DNA of 64,000 bases from Bradyrhizobium sp. CCBAU 51627 (GCF_028128765.1 NZ_LBJG01000084.1:41247-105246); one strand, 5' to 3'; shown: positions 1-8,353, numbered from the stretch's first letter. The notes: a model not told the origin generated them from the letters alone. Program-made: numbers and translations.

Positions 1-605
1 CCGGCGACGTTCCAGGTGTCGAGGATCTTGTAGTCGGCCTTCGGCAACAGGAAGATGCGGTATTCGATACCGTCGGCTTCGTCCTCGGAGGAGACGACGC
101 TCGCAAGCATGTTCCACGCGCAGGAGCCAACGCCCGACGAGAACGGCCAGCTTCCGTGCAGCCGGTATCCGCGCTCCACCTTGCTGGCGCGGCCGGCAGG
201 GAAGATGAACGAGGAGGCAATCAGCACGTCCGGATCTCGGCCCCAGACCGCATCCTGCGCGCTCTGCTCGAACATGCCGAGCATCCAATGGTGGCTCGCT
301 AGATTGGCAAGATTCCATGCCACCGACGCGTCGGCCCGTCCCAGCAGCTCGGCGCAATCGACCAGAGCGACGTAGTCGAGCTCGGCGCCGCCAATGCGTT
401 TCGGCTGAAGCATCCGGAACAGCCCAGCCTCATGCAGGTCCCGCTCGGTCTCCGGTGGCAGGTGCCGCAGTTCCTCGGTGCGAGCCGCCCGCTCAAGCAA
501 CTGCGGCACGAGAGATCGGGCTTTGGCGATCATCGCCGCATAGGCTGGATCGCCGGAGACTGATCCTACCGACTGCCCCTTGCTCGACTGTTCATCAGGC
601 GCCAT
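1..605 (-). CDS. Acyl-CoA dehydrogenase-like flavin-dependent monooxygenase (3' end outside window)
   Basis: The frame is open from an ATG at 605 to the window edge, so about 201 N-terminal residues are visible and the C-terminal half is missing. The start is preceded by a purine-rich GAGCGAGGGA. The visible part has the N-terminal helical domain of the acyl-CoA dehydrogenase fold (PETERDLHEAGLFRMLQP, RIGGAELDY) and then GSWPFSSGVGAC, a pattern typical of the HsaA/HpaH-like group of two-component flavin monooxygenases rather than fatty-acid dehydrogenases. It lies 64 bp downstream of the CoA-transferase gene on the same strand, so the two probably form a catabolic operon. The substrate cannot be read from the fragment. 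Confidence 0.75.
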   Translation of the reverse strand, partial: MAPDEQSSKGQSVGSVSGDPAYAAMIAKARSLVPQLLERAARTEELRHLPPETERDLHEAGLFRMLQPKRIGGAELDYVALVDCAELLGRADASVAWNLANLASHHWMLGMFEQSAQDAVWGRDPDVLIASSFIFPAGRASKVERGYRLHGSWPFSSGVGSCAWNMLASVVSSEDEADGIEYRIFLLPKADYKILDTWNVA

Positions 606-669
606 TCGCGTCCCTCGCTCTCGTGTATTTATGCGGCGGGAACCCAATCAAATCAAGCTGGAGCGGCGC

Positions 670-1938
670 TCAGTCCGACCCTTTGGCCTTGCGCGGACCA
701 AATGCGCCTTTTTCGGCCAACGCCGCCATCCGCCTCTCGTCGTAACCAAGCGTCTCGCGCATGACACGTTCTGTGTGCTCTCCCAACAGTGGCGCGGCCT
801 GGGGATCAACAGTCGCTGTCAGGCTCATGGTGATCGGCGGCTCGATGTTCGGCACCCACTGCGCCGTGCGATGTGGGATCCGGCTCAATCGCGCGCGTTC
901 CCGAGCTTCGGGCGCATTGAATCCCTCTTCGACGGTTCGGAGATAACCGACCGGGATATTGGCCAGCTTCATCTTCGTCATCCAGTTCTCGAGAGTGTCG
1001 CTCGCGAAAACTTCGGCGATGGCCGCACGGAGGCGCTCCTTGTTTTCGGATCGCGCTTTCCGCGTCGCAAATTTCGGATCGGTGATGAGATCCGGGCGGT
1101 TCAGCACTTCGACCGCCAGTCGTCGATACAAACGATCATTGGCGCAAGCCATGTAAAGCGGACCATCGGAGGCCTCGTAGACACCGACGGTCGGTGACCC
1201 GCTCGGCGAGTTACCGAAGCGCCCGGGGTTCTCGCCGTTGATGAGATAGGCCATGCCGTAGAAGCCGGTCATCCCCATGGCAACGTCGAACAGCGCGACC
1301 TCGACGTGCTGTCCCCGGCCGAGTCGATCCCGCGCCAGCAGCGCCAGCAGGATGGCATTGCAGGCAGACATCCCGGTCGCCATGTCGACAATTGGCGGGC
1401 CAGTACGAACCGCCGGACCATCAGCGAATCCATTGAGCGACATGAAGCCGCTCTCGGCTTGCGTGATGGGATCAAAGCCCGGGCGCGAGGCGAACGGTCC
1501 CGTGCGCCCGTATGCGGAGATCGAGCAATAAACCAGCCGCGGGTTGAGCGGCGCCACAGCCGCGTAATCGAGGCCGAACTTCTTCATGACCCCGCTGGAG
1601 AAATTTTCGACGACCACGTCCGCCTTGCGGATCAGATCCAACGCGATCTCGCGCGCCTCCGGCACCGAGAGATCGAGCGCAATGCCGCTTTTATTCCGGT
1701 TCAGGCTGAGATAAGCCGCGCTTTCGCCGCCGATCTCGGCATGTTCATAGGCGCGCGTGTCGTCGCCTCCATCTGGGTTTTCGATCTTGATGACGCGCGC
1801 GCCGAAATCGGCGAGCGTCTGGGTGCAGGCGGGCCCAGCAACCACGCGTGTGAAATCGATGACCAGCAGACCATCAAGTGCGCTCGGCCCTCCCGCCGCC
1901 CGCGACGGCCGTTCCGGCAATTGAGGCTTGGTGGACAT
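670..1938 (-). CDS. Family III CoA-transferase (CaiB/BaiF type)
   Basis: About 422 residues, the usual length for the family. CaiB/BaiF enzymes move coenzyme A between carboxylic acids in the cytoplasm. The N-terminal LLVIDFTRVVAGPACTQTLA and DFGARVIKIENP are hallmark sequences, and GPPIVDMATGMSACNAILLA holds the presumed catalytic aspartate (about residue 185, as in GDxxxG of formyl-CoA transferase). I chose the ATG at 1938 because GGGAGC lies upstream; an ATG 51 bp earlier is in frame but would add an unconserved leader. It sits directly upstream of the flavin monooxygenase-like gene, suggesting a shared pathway for an organic acid. The acid is unknown. Confidence 0.88.
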   Translation of the reverse strand: MSTKPQLPERPSRAAGGPSALDGLLVIDFTRVVAGPACTQTLADFGARVIKIENPDGGDDTRAYEHAEIGGESAAYLSLNRNKSGIALDLSVPEAREIALDLIRKADVVVENFSSGVMKKFGLDYAAVAPLNPRLVYCSISAYGRTGPFASRPGFDPITQAESGFMSLNGFADGPAVRTGPPIVDMATGMSACNAILLALLARDRLGRGQHVEVALFDVAMGMTGFYGMAYLINGENPGRFGNSPSGSPTVGVYEASDGPLYMACANDRLYRRLAVEVLNRPDLITDPKFATRKARSENKERLRAAIAEVFASDTLENWMTKMKLANIPVGYLRTVEEGFNAPEARERARLSRIPHRTAQWVPNIEPPITMSLTATVDPQAAPLLGEHTERVMRETLGYDERRMAALAEKGAFGPRKAKGSD

Positions 1939-2045
1939 CGCTGGTGCTCCCTTGCATCGGCTTGTGCTCGCCGAACTCTCTGCAAGCAAACTAAAGCCTT
2001 ACGGAGCCGACTTCGCAAGGGCTTCAGATGCAACGCTTCAAGACG

Positions 2046-2081
2046 CAAAAAGGACCCGGCAGCGGTCAGGCTGCCGGGTCC
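2046..2081 (-). terminator. Rho-independent terminator
   Basis: A perfect 12-bp inverted repeat (GGACCCGGCAGC with its complement, 6-nt loop) is followed on the minus strand by TTTTT. It lies about 90 bp past the stop of the acetyltransferase gene and so ends the minus-strand prophage transcript. The plus-strand side has no T-run. Confidence 0.8.
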
Positions 2082-2169
2082 TCAAACATGCCAGACGAAC
2101 AAGGCCGCACCTGCGCCGGTGCGTGCCGCTAGCCTCGCGAAAACACCTTCCGCACCGCGGAAAACCCCT

Positions 2170-2598
2170 TCAGCGAAGCAACCGTCGCCAATAGAGCGTA
2201 TGCGACCAGGCCCAGGGGATCACGGGTTCGTAAAGCTGATAGCCGGCTTTGATGAAGTTATTCGCTGAGACAACATTGTCCGTCGTATCGGAGACGATAC
2301 CATACCACCCGATGCGACGCCCTTGCGCTTCTATCGCACGCGTCAACCTGAGCTGAAGTCCCCTGCCCCGATGCCGCTGCATGACACCGACTCTGGAGAA
2401 GTAGCCGCTATTTCGCACGTAGGTGGATGGTACGACCCCCGCAAAGGCGATCGCATCGTGGCCATGATAGGCGAGCCACCACGCGCCCAGTCCAAACTGC
2501 GGCATCGCCGCAGCATCGAAGAACGTCAGCCGATGCAGATCGGTCAAAGTTTCGGCAATGTCTTCGTCGGACGCATCGACCATACGAATTCTGTACAT
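2170..2598 (-). CDS. GNAT-family N-acetyltransferase
   Basis: 142 residues, typical of a single GNAT domain that transfers acetyl from acetyl-CoA. The acyl-CoA-binding motif A is visible as RVGVMQRHRGRGLQLRL, followed by a C-terminal NNFIKAGYQLYEP segment like motif B. It is the last gene of the minus-strand prophage block, ahead of a strong terminator. Acetyltransferase genes are frequent accessory genes at the ends of rhizobial prophages. The substrate is unknown. Confidence 0.75.
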   Translation of the reverse strand: MYRIRMVDASDEDIAETLTDLHRLTFFDAAAMPQFGLGAWWLAYHGHDAIAFAGVVPSTYVRNSGYFSRVGVMQRHRGRGLQLRLTRAIEAQGRRIGWYGIVSDTTDNVVSANNFIKAGYQLYEPVIPWAWSHTLYWRRLLR

Positions 2599-2659
2599 GG
2601 CGTGATCCAGAACAAAGGAATGGACTCAATCGGCCGCGCGGCACTCCGCGACGGGGAGC

Positions 2660-2959
2660 TCACTTACCCAGCACAACTTTCACACCTAGCCAGACGGCCC
2701 CCATCAGGCCGGTGGCAATCACCGTGATCACGGCCTTGAAGGTGTAGCTCTGCGCCTGCTCCACGCTTTTTCGCCACCGCCGCAGGTGCTGGAAATCGGC
2801 CCTGACCTCCTTCCGGTCATCATCTTCGATGCCAAAGCTCGCCAGCACGGACGCCACCGCCTTCAGCACGATCGCATCGATGCTGTCCTGCTGGAGCCTT
2901 TGCTGCTCGGCCAGCGTTTCGGCGACGATGGCCCTGATCTCGTCGTCTGGTTTCTTCAC
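2660..2959 (-). CDS. Small phage protein with C-terminal membrane segment
   Basis: 99 residues from a GTG start at 2959 that overlaps the TGA of the upstream holin-like gene (GTGA), indicating coupled translation; the frame is open further upstream but that part is antisense-like in composition. The N-terminal two thirds are charged and helical (DEIRAIVAETLAEQQRLQ, RRWRKSVEQAQSY). The end is a hydrophobic span (AVITVIATGLMGAVWLGV), giving one predicted membrane segment near the C-terminus. Its position after endolysin and holin suggests a part in lysis or envelope functions. I do not recognise the family. Confidence 0.6.
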   Translation of the reverse strand: MKKPDDEIRAIVAETLAEQQRLQQDSIDAIVLKAVASVLASFGIEDDDRKEVRADFQHLRRWRKSVEQAQSYTFKAVITVIATGLMGAVWLGVKVVLGK

Positions 2960-3339
2960 CGCTTGATGATCCTTGCAACATTCTCGAAGCCGCGCTTGGC
3001 GAAGTAAAACGAGACGACAAGATTGGCGGTGGTCGCCGCAAATCCCGCCAGGGGGTCCGTTGATCCAAGGCCCATCACCTTGTCCCAGACGAGGAGCTTC
3101 GCGAAATAGACGGTGACGCAATACCCGATCAACTTGTCGGGCTCGTACCAATAGCCGAGCTCGGCCATTCTATATTGCGTGACAGTTGTTGTTTCGGCTG
3201 TCTGCGCCGCGATCTCGTTCGCTGCGAGATCCGCTGCGACCTTGCTGTCCACGTTCTCAGCTTTCAGCTTGGCGCTATATGCGTCGATCAGCGCCTTAAC
3301 GACGGGACCGCCGAGGAGCGAGATGATCGTCATCCACAT
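2956..3339 (-). CDS. Putative 3TM holin (GTA/phage holin type)
   Basis: 127 residues. The central and C-terminal part contains GYWYEPDKLIGYCVTVYFAK, VWDKVMGLGSTDPL and VVSFYFAKRGFENVARIIKR, a pattern I associate with the three-transmembrane holin family of rhizobial phages and gene transfer agents (PF11351). Holins let endolysin reach the cell wall. It overlaps the preceding gene by about 44 bp and the following gene by 4 bp, and lies in the lysis block after the endolysin. A second in-frame ATG two codons downstream is possible. Confidence 0.65.
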   Translation of the reverse strand: MWMTIISLLGGPVVKALIDAYSAKLKAENVDSKVAADLAANEIAAQTAETTTVTQYRMAELGYWYEPDKLIGYCVTVYFAKLLVWDKVMGLGSTDPLAGFAATTANLVVSFYFAKRGFENVARIIKR

Positions 3340-3580
3340 CAGTTATTCTCCGCAGGGTTCGCAGGCGCGCGATGATCGTCACGACGGAGATCGCGAGCAG
3401 GATGCGCCCCGTGATCTTGACATCGCCGACGGCCGCGCTGATTTGGTCCTTGACGCCAGGATCGCCCAAAGCGTCGGCAAGCTCGTCGACGATCGAGGCC
3501 AATGCACCGGCAAGCGCGATGCAGTAGCTCCAGGCGATCGTCACGGAATGCAGGCAGATGGCCTTGATCCTTGCGAGCAT
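3296..3580 (-). CDS. Small membrane protein in lysis cassette
   Basis: 94 residues from an ATG at 3580 that overlaps the stop of the preceding gene (TGATG). Two hydrophobic stretches are visible (TIAWSYCIALAGALASIV and GRILLAISVVTIIARL) separated by an acidic segment, and the C-terminus is basic. Two helices with a short polar loop and a charged tail fit a holin or antiholin, but there is no family recognition. It is translationally packed between the 51-residue gene and the 3TM holin candidate. Confidence 0.55.
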   Translation of the reverse strand: MLARIKAICLHSVTIAWSYCIALAGALASIVDELADALGDPGVKDQISAAVGDVKITGRILLAISVVTIIARLRTLRRITDVDDDHLAPRRSRR

Positions 3581-3735
3581 CACAGCATGGCCCGCAGCAC
3601 AGCGAGCCTGGTCTCCAGCGACTTGACCTGGGCTTCGGTGCCGGTCACGAACCGGAGCAACGCATCCTTGCAAAGCCAGCAGGCGCCGAAGCCCGCCGCG
3701 AAGGCGATCACATCAAAAATGGTCCTCATATTCAT
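3580..3735 (-). CDS. 51-residue membrane-anchored coiled-coil protein
   Basis: A short frame, MNMRTIFDVIAF..., starting at 3735 with ATGA overlap to the endolysin stop and ending in TGATG overlap with the next gene. Residues about 6-22 are hydrophobic; residues about 30-50 form an amphipathic helix (TEAQVKSLETRLAVLRAM). The tight overlaps on both sides are the main evidence that it is real. An N-terminal anchor followed by a coiled coil just after an endolysin resembles inner-membrane spanins, although it is shorter than known Rz proteins. ATG at 3729 is an alternative start. Confidence 0.5.
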   Translation of the reverse strand: MNMRTIFDVIAFAAGFGACWLCKDALLRFVTGTEAQVKSLETRLAVLRAML

Positions 3736-4418
3736 TTCCTTTTAAAGATGGCTCTGATCAGAGTGGCGACGAACGCGCCGATCGAGCCTTTCGACGGGTT
3801 CGTCAGAGATGGCTTGGCCGGTTCGCCACTCGTCGACCTTGCTGCGATCCTGGTCCCCGCGAAGCGGATGTCCGGATCAAGCTCCGCCAGCGCCATCCAC
3901 AGCGCCGCGCAGCCAAGCTGCGGGTCGACTTTGCCGGGATCGTAGATGCCATCGCGCACGTATTTTCCGGCCCGGTACTGATCGGTCCCAGACCAGAGAT
4001 AGGGCGACGGCACAGCGCGGACCGCGTAGCCGACGCCGTTGTAGGTCTCGAGCGCAGTCAATGCGCCTGCGATCGACCAATCCTCGTGGTGAGCCAGGAA
4101 TGGGGGACACTTGACCAGCGCATCGACTGCAGCAGCCTCCCAGGAGTCAAAGGGCCCCCGCCCGGCCGGAACGTGCACAGAGACACGGTTCCAGGGGTCG
4201 CCCTGGGCCAGGGAGGCATTCCATTGCTGCGACGATTCCCGCTCGTGGATGACCGCGATGGCCGGCCAAGGGACGCCGGTCTGCCGCTCAACGGCCTGAT
4301 AGCGCTGCTTCGCTTTGTAGAGGCGTAATGCAACACCGGCGGCTTCTGCCTTCCGCGTTAGCTTGGCATTCGCCCAGCGCCTAGCATTCGCCCGAGTGAG
4401 GGCGTTCAGGTCTACCAT
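3732..4418 (-). CDS. Prophage endolysin (lysozyme-like muralytic enzyme)
   Basis: 228 residues. The region WPAIAVIHERESSQQWNASL contains a glutamate in a helix, as in lysozyme-like folds, and is followed by GDPWNRVSVHVPAGRGPFDS, ALETYNGVGYA and SPYLWSGTDQYRAGKYVRDG, a layout I know from endolysins of rhizobial prophages. It would cleave peptidoglycan at the end of the phage cycle. The C-terminus is basic and hydrophobic (GAFVATLIRAIFKRK) and could bind membrane. It is followed by three overlapping small genes that complete the lysis cassette. The exact bond cleaved is not evident. Confidence 0.65.
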   Translation of the reverse strand: MVDLNALTRANARRWANAKLTRKAEAAGVALRLYKAKQRYQAVERQTGVPWPAIAVIHERESSQQWNASLAQGDPWNRVSVHVPAGRGPFDSWEAAAVDALVKCPPFLAHHEDWSIAGALTALETYNGVGYAVRAVPSPYLWSGTDQYRAGKYVRDGIYDPGKVDPQLGCAALWMALAELDPDIRFAGTRIAARSTSGEPAKPSLTNPSKGSIGAFVATLIRAIFKRK

Positions 4419-4458
4419 GGGTTGACTCGGGTTGGGGTTAGGGTGATATCAAGTCAGA

Positions 4459-5199
4459 ATGAGAAATATACTGAAACAAAGCAGCACTTTGCGACGAGCG
4501 ATCTATTGGGCTCGTATGCAGAGGGCTTCTTCACAGTCTGACGAAGGCTCAATCATCGAAAGTCTAACGACACAAGCACCCAAGACTTTTGTTGAGTTTG
4601 GCTTCCATCCGGTCGAATTCAATTGCTTACAACTAGCAAGGACAGACGATTGGCAAGGCGTGCTTATCGATGGCAACGCGGACCAAGTCGCGGATGCAAG
4701 GCGTCTGCTTTCGAAGCGCATCCGCGCCATCCAACGTTTCATCACGCTCGAAAACATTGACTTCATAAAAGATCTGTTTCCTCGACTGGGAGTTCTATCG
4801 ATTGATGTAGACGGCAACGATTATTGGTTTCTAGAGCGCCTCATCGATACGAGACCGACTGTCATTTGTGTAGAGTACAATTCAAGCTTTGGCCTTGAGC
4901 CCGTCACCGTCCCTTACCACTCTGATTTCGACCGCCACAAATACCACCCACGAGGATGGTACCATGGAGCATCTATTACAGCTCTTGCTTCGCTCTGCAC
5001 CAAGCACGGGTACGGGCTAGCGGCGGTCTCTTCGGGAGGAATGAATGCAGTCTTTACTGAGACGGGCACTCTCGACCCCATTAAAGAGTGGAAATCGAAT
5101 TCGCTTCGTCAGCGCTACTCAAAGATGACGCAAGAGGAGCAGTGGGCGTCAGTTAAAACGATGCCACTAATCAATGTTCAAGCACTTCAAACGAGGTGA
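4459..5199 (+). CDS. FkbM-like SAM-dependent methyltransferase-fold protein
   Basis: 246 residues on the plus strand inside a minus-strand prophage, between the tail fibre and endolysin genes. The pattern FVEFGFHPVEFNCLQLA, GVLIDGNADQV, VLSIDVDGNDYWFLERL and TVICVEYNSSFG matches the Rossmann-like core of FkbM-type methyltransferases (acidic loop after strand 2, IDVDG motif). Its base composition is clearly more AT-rich than the neighbours, and there is no clear ribosome-binding site. Reversed orientation and unusual composition make it a good candidate for a prophage cargo gene, perhaps one that modifies surface glycans. Confidence 0.65.
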   Translation: MRNILKQSSTLRRAIYWARMQRASSQSDEGSIIESLTTQAPKTFVEFGFHPVEFNCLQLARTDDWQGVLIDGNADQVADARRLLSKRIRAIQRFITLENIDFIKDLFPRLGVLSIDVDGNDYWFLERLIDTRPTVICVEYNSSFGLEPVTVPYHSDFDRHKYHPRGWYHGASITALASLCTKHGYGLAAVSSGGMNAVFTETGTLDPIKEWKSNSLRQRYSKMTQEEQWASVKTMPLINVQALQTR

Positions 5200-5315
5200 T
5201 CAATATCAGAAACGGACCTGTTAGGAGGACCTGGCGCTGTTGTCTTCCAGATCTCTAGTCTTTACGGCGCTCCGGCCTTTCGCATTGAATACTCGGGAAC
5301 GAGTTCATCCAAACC

Positions 5316-6308
5316 CTAGATAATGCGAATGACGTAGTTGCAGATTATCGTTGGCTGCACGTTATTGTGAGCACCACCACTGCCGGTGGTTTGAATAGAT
5401 ATCCCTGTGGTCGCGAGCGGAATGGTCGTATGCGTCATCTGAAAAGCATTTCCTCCGCCGGCAGCGCTGCCGACGACGTTGTCACCCCACAACCCTGCAG
5501 AGACTCCTGGAGGAGTATGCGCATGTCCCGGGTCGGTGACTCCATGACTGTGAATGGGCATCTGGGCGATTGTGATGGTCTGGCCCTCCACCCCTCCAGC
5601 AGCGCCAAGGTTGCTTGCGGACGTGCCAAAATACGATGCCGTTAGTCGTCCGGCTGCCGATCCGCCCATATCATCCTTCTTCGCAGTTATACGACCCCGA
5701 AGATCTGGAATATTGAACGTCGTCAATCCATCACCGGCACCGTACGTTGTACCAAATAGCGCGAAGAGCGAATCGTATATCGAGCGTGAGATCGCTTGCC
5801 CGTACGGGAATACAAACGAACTATTCGGTGCAGCCGCACCCCAATAGTCAAAGCCCGCGCCAATCGGGATGTTATACGGATTGCCAAACAAACCACGGAG
5901 ATAGAATGCGCCGTCGGAATTATTGTAAACCGCGTCGTACGGAGTGCCTTGAATGATGATCCCTGAAGGCAATTCGATACCGGGAGCCGATCGCAGTGGT
6001 CTCGGTCCAAGACCATCGACATTTAGCGTCACCGTAGCACCGTTAGTCGTATGTGGCACAAATGCGACTGCCTGCCCGTTGAGATGCGTTAGGGAATCGA
6101 ACCCCTGAAAGCTCGACATTGAGTACGCCGTGCTAGTCCCGCTCGTCACGATCGCTCCCGCCATATCATCGCGATATTTGGCGATCGCCGCCATCATTGC
6201 GCGCGCGGAATCGTTGACGCTGGAAGGGGACTGCCCCTCGGCCCAATTGACCGTCGAGTCTGCCGTCGCGTCGGCGGACGCCGTCTGAGACCATTTGTAG
6301 AGAGTCAT
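5316..6308 (-). CDS. Phage tail fibre / tail collar protein
   Basis: About 330 residues from the ATG at 6308, which has AAGGAA upstream. The N-terminal part (QTASADATADSTVNWAEG, SVNDSARAMMAAIAKYRDD) is the usual start of rhizobial tail fibres. The central part matches a phage tail collar domain (FGTTYGAGDGLTTFNIPDLR, GRITAKKDDMGGSAAGRLT). The C-terminal part has histidine-rich MPIHSHGVTDPGHAH, like the HxH metal sites of long tail fibre tips. It would contact the host receptor. It is one of the few structural genes left in this prophage. Confidence 0.85.
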   Translation of the reverse strand: MTLYKWSQTASADATADSTVNWAEGQSPSSVNDSARAMMAAIAKYRDDMAGAIVTSGTSTAYSMSSFQGFDSLTHLNGQAVAFVPHTTNGATVTLNVDGLGPRPLRSAPGIELPSGIIIQGTPYDAVYNNSDGAFYLRGLFGNPYNIPIGAGFDYWGAAAPNSSFVFPYGQAISRSIYDSLFALFGTTYGAGDGLTTFNIPDLRGRITAKKDDMGGSAAGRLTASYFGTSASNLGAAGGVEGQTITIAQMPIHSHGVTDPGHAHTPPGVSAGLWGDNVVGSAAGGGNAFQMTHTTIPLATTGISIQTTGSGGAHNNVQPTIICNYVIRII

Positions 6309-6383
6309 CTTGTTTCCTTGATTCAGTGGCGCGCCATCGTCGCCATCGCAAATTCCCAAGGCACCCACGCGCCCCGCGGAAGG

Positions 6384-6602
6384 TCAATCCGAATTCTCCG
6401 CCTCGCTGCCGCACAATTCGATATACTGCGCGCAACGGCAGGCCGGCGCGCGCGCCGTGAGCAGGTTGCGGATCACGCCGGGTGGCACTCCGGGGCTTTG
6501 GCTTGCGATCTTCGCCACGCGCTCATCAATGATGCCATCGATCTCCGCGCGAAGCTCTTCGATCCGTTCTTCAAGTCTCGCCGCGCGCTGTTTCGTCGCC
6601 AT
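6384..6602 (-). CDS. Hypothetical phage protein (72 aa)
   Basis: 72 residues overlapping the end of the preceding gene by 32 bp and ending about 75 bp before the tail fibre gene. The first half is a strongly charged helix (ARLEERIEELRAEIDGIIDERVAKI) that could form a coiled coil; the C-terminal half contains ACRCAQYIELCG. No family is recognised. Position and strand support membership of the prophage operon. Confidence 0.5.
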   Translation of the reverse strand: MATKQRAARLEERIEELRAEIDGIIDERVAKIASQSPGVPPGVIRNLLTARAPACRCAQYIELCGSEAENSD

Positions 6603-7056
6603 GCGTCATTCCGTCCTTTAATTGAGTTTCAAGCGCCACCAGCTTCCGACCGGCGGCTGCCGCTTCGTTCTGTGCGCGGCGGAGCGCGCGTTCGCGCTGT
6701 TCTTCGTGAGCCGCGAGATAGGCCTGGATGTCGTAAGGCAACGAGCGGAACCGTTCCTTGAACTGCCTCGGCCACGACCGAGGCGGCGGAACCGCCGCAA
6801 CTGCGCTCATCGCGTCTGCGGCGGGGCTGCCAAGCGTGGGATCGGCGAGGCCAAGCGATGCATGCATCCGCGAGACGTCCTGCATGGCCGGCCACAGCCG
6901 ATGCACACCCAACGATGCACATTCGGTAACGAACCGCGCGATCGACGAAGGCGTTGCAGGACATGCGTTCACGTTGTTCAACTCGCACCATTTGACGAAC
7001 ATCGGCGCATCGAGTCGCCGAGCCTGCGCGAGTGCCGCCAGGAGCGGATGGGTCAT
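6571..7056 (-). CDS. Hypothetical phage protein (161 aa)
   Basis: 161 residues beginning in an ATGA overlap with the upstream 88-residue gene, which supports the start. The N-terminal half looks like a small helical domain (RLDAPMFVKWCELNNV, PSSIARFVTECASLGV), proline-rich in the middle (AVPPPRSWP), followed by a long charged helix (RQFKERFRSLPYDIQAY, AHEEQRERALRRAQNE). It may be a minor virion or packaging accessory protein, but this rests only on its place upstream of the tail fibre gene. Confidence 0.55.
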   Translation of the reverse strand: MTHPLLAALAQARRLDAPMFVKWCELNNVNACPATPSSIARFVTECASLGVHRLWPAMQDVSRMHASLGLADPTLGSPAADAMSAVAAVPPPRSWPRQFKERFRSLPYDIQAYLAAHEEQRERALRRAQNEAAAAGRKLVALETQLKDGMTHGDETARGET

Positions 7057-7319
7057 CGGTTCGCTTTGCGCAGCGCCTCGTGGAGGCTGCCGATGCGCCG
7101 GCGCAGATCGACGAGCTGGACACGCCTTCTCAAGCTATGAGGGCTCGAATCGATTTCGCCGCTCAGCTCGGCATCGAACCGCTCGAGCGCGGCTACCCGC
7201 TTTTTGAGGCCGTAGAGCGCAAAGTTCTCCGCAATCCGATCCGGCGACATCGGCTCGCCATAGAGGTTGCCGGTAATGGACTCGGCGCGGTCGATGAAGT
7301 CTCTGTCGTCTTCTCTCAT
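7053..7319 (-). CDS. Hypothetical phage protein (88 aa)
   Basis: 88 residues from the ATG at 7319, which has AGGAA upstream; the frame is open further upstream but lacks a better start. The sequence is charged and helical (REDDRDFIDRAESITGN, LKKRVAALERFDAELSG). The stop overlaps the start of the 161-residue gene (ATGA). It follows the truncated terminase gene after about 160 bp without coding signal. No function can be assigned. Confidence 0.55.
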   Translation of the reverse strand: MREDDRDFIDRAESITGNLYGEPMSPDRIAENFALYGLKKRVAALERFDAELSGEIDSSPHSLRRRVQLVDLRRRIGSLHEALRKANR

Positions 7320-7476
7320 GGTTGAGTTCCTGTCGTAGACACGTGCCGATCCGGCCTGGCAATTGTCAAAGATTGCAGGAGAGATCGACTGGCGATTAGG
7401 AGAATAGAGATGAGCTGGCGTCGTGCCCAAACGTGAGGCGAGTTACATCATCTTCTGTTCGGCGAGCGCAGACTTT

Positions 7477-7998
7477 TCACCGCCGGCCCGCCGTCTTCGC
7501 CTGGTAGAGCGCCACTGCATCCTTGAGATCGCCGGAGCTGGACAGCCGGGCGCTCAACGCGCGCAGATCATGCTGATCGCGTTCGCCGCGGCTGGCCGCC
7601 ATGCCCGGCCTTTGCACCGGCGGTACCGGCTTTGCCGTCACAGCGTCCCTCGCCTTCATCATCAGCCGGTACTTGCCGGCGTCGTCCTGCAGCCCGCGGA
7701 AGATGATCAGCCCGTCGCCGGGCGTCTCGATCTTGTCGCTGAACAGCTTGAAACCGTGACCAAGCCCGAGGCTCGCGATCTTGCCCTCGATCAGCCGCTT
7801 CGAGGATTGCGCCAGCGAATGCTGCGCCTCGCGGATGCAAACCGCGAGCGTGCCGCGCTCGGCCTGGCAGGTCTCGACCAGGAGCTCGCCGAAGAAGTGT
7901 GATTTGCCCGAGCCGCGCCCGCCGTAAACGCCCTTGTAGCGCGCGGGTTTCAGCAGCGGCGCGAAGATCTTGGCCGTTGGAATTTTCAAGGTGGACAT
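7477..7998 (-). pseudogene. Terminase large subunit N-terminus fused by deletion to a scaffold-like tail
   Basis: The first about 105 residues are a phage terminase large-subunit ATPase start with Walker A GGRGSGKSH (residues about 26-34) and GLIIFRGLQD. Normal proteins run to 400 residues or more, with a Walker B motif and a nuclease domain, none of which is present. From about residue 106 the frame continues as GKYRLMMKARDAVTAKPVPP and ends in GDLKDAVALYQAKTAGRR, which resembles the C-terminal tail of phage scaffold or head-assembly proteins. The simplest reading is an internal deletion with its junction near 7680-7686 that removed the rest of the terminase and the portal. The product could not package DNA. 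Confidence 0.65.
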
Positions 7999-8026
7999 GG
8001 CGAGCGCCTCGTCTCCAACGATGGCG

Positions 8027-8353
8027 CTAGGACACTTCGCCGCCGGACTTTTCCGGATGCACGATGATGCGCTCGATCCGGTGGATCAATTCCAGCACGC
8101 CGTCTTCGGCGTTGTCGATCGGCTGCGCGGCCTTGCCATAGCCGCGCTCGAGGATCGCGTTCGCGGCCGACGCGCGGGCCGCCGGCGTCGCATCGCTATT
8201 GCGCATGATGCCGACGAGAACCTTGATGGCTGTCCCGGCATGGCTGCGCGCGAGCGAGCGGATCTCGGTCAGCGTTCGCGCTTTCGATCGTCCCTTCGCG
8301 ACCGGACGGGAGACGTCCGCGAACTTGGGCTCATATTCGAGTCCGTCACTCAT
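8027..8353 (-). CDS. Terminase small subunit-like / phage packaging accessory protein
   Basis: 108 residues from the ATG at 8353, which overlaps the stop of the 23-residue gene (ATGA). The core, TLTEIRSLARSHAGTAIKVL followed by ARASAANAILERGYGKAAQP, is a short helical repeat common just upstream of terminase large subunits in rhizobial prophages. A second, frameshifted copy with the same core lies at 17329-17714. The terminase relic begins 28 bp downstream. The same frame stays open back to an ATG at 8620, inside the long repeat, so a longer 197-residue product is formally possible. Confidence 0.6.
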   Translation of the reverse strand: MSDGLEYEPKFADVSRPVAKGRSKARTLTEIRSLARSHAGTAIKVLVGIMRNSDATPAARASAANAILERGYGKAAQPIDNAEDGVLELIHRIERIIVHPEKSGGEVS

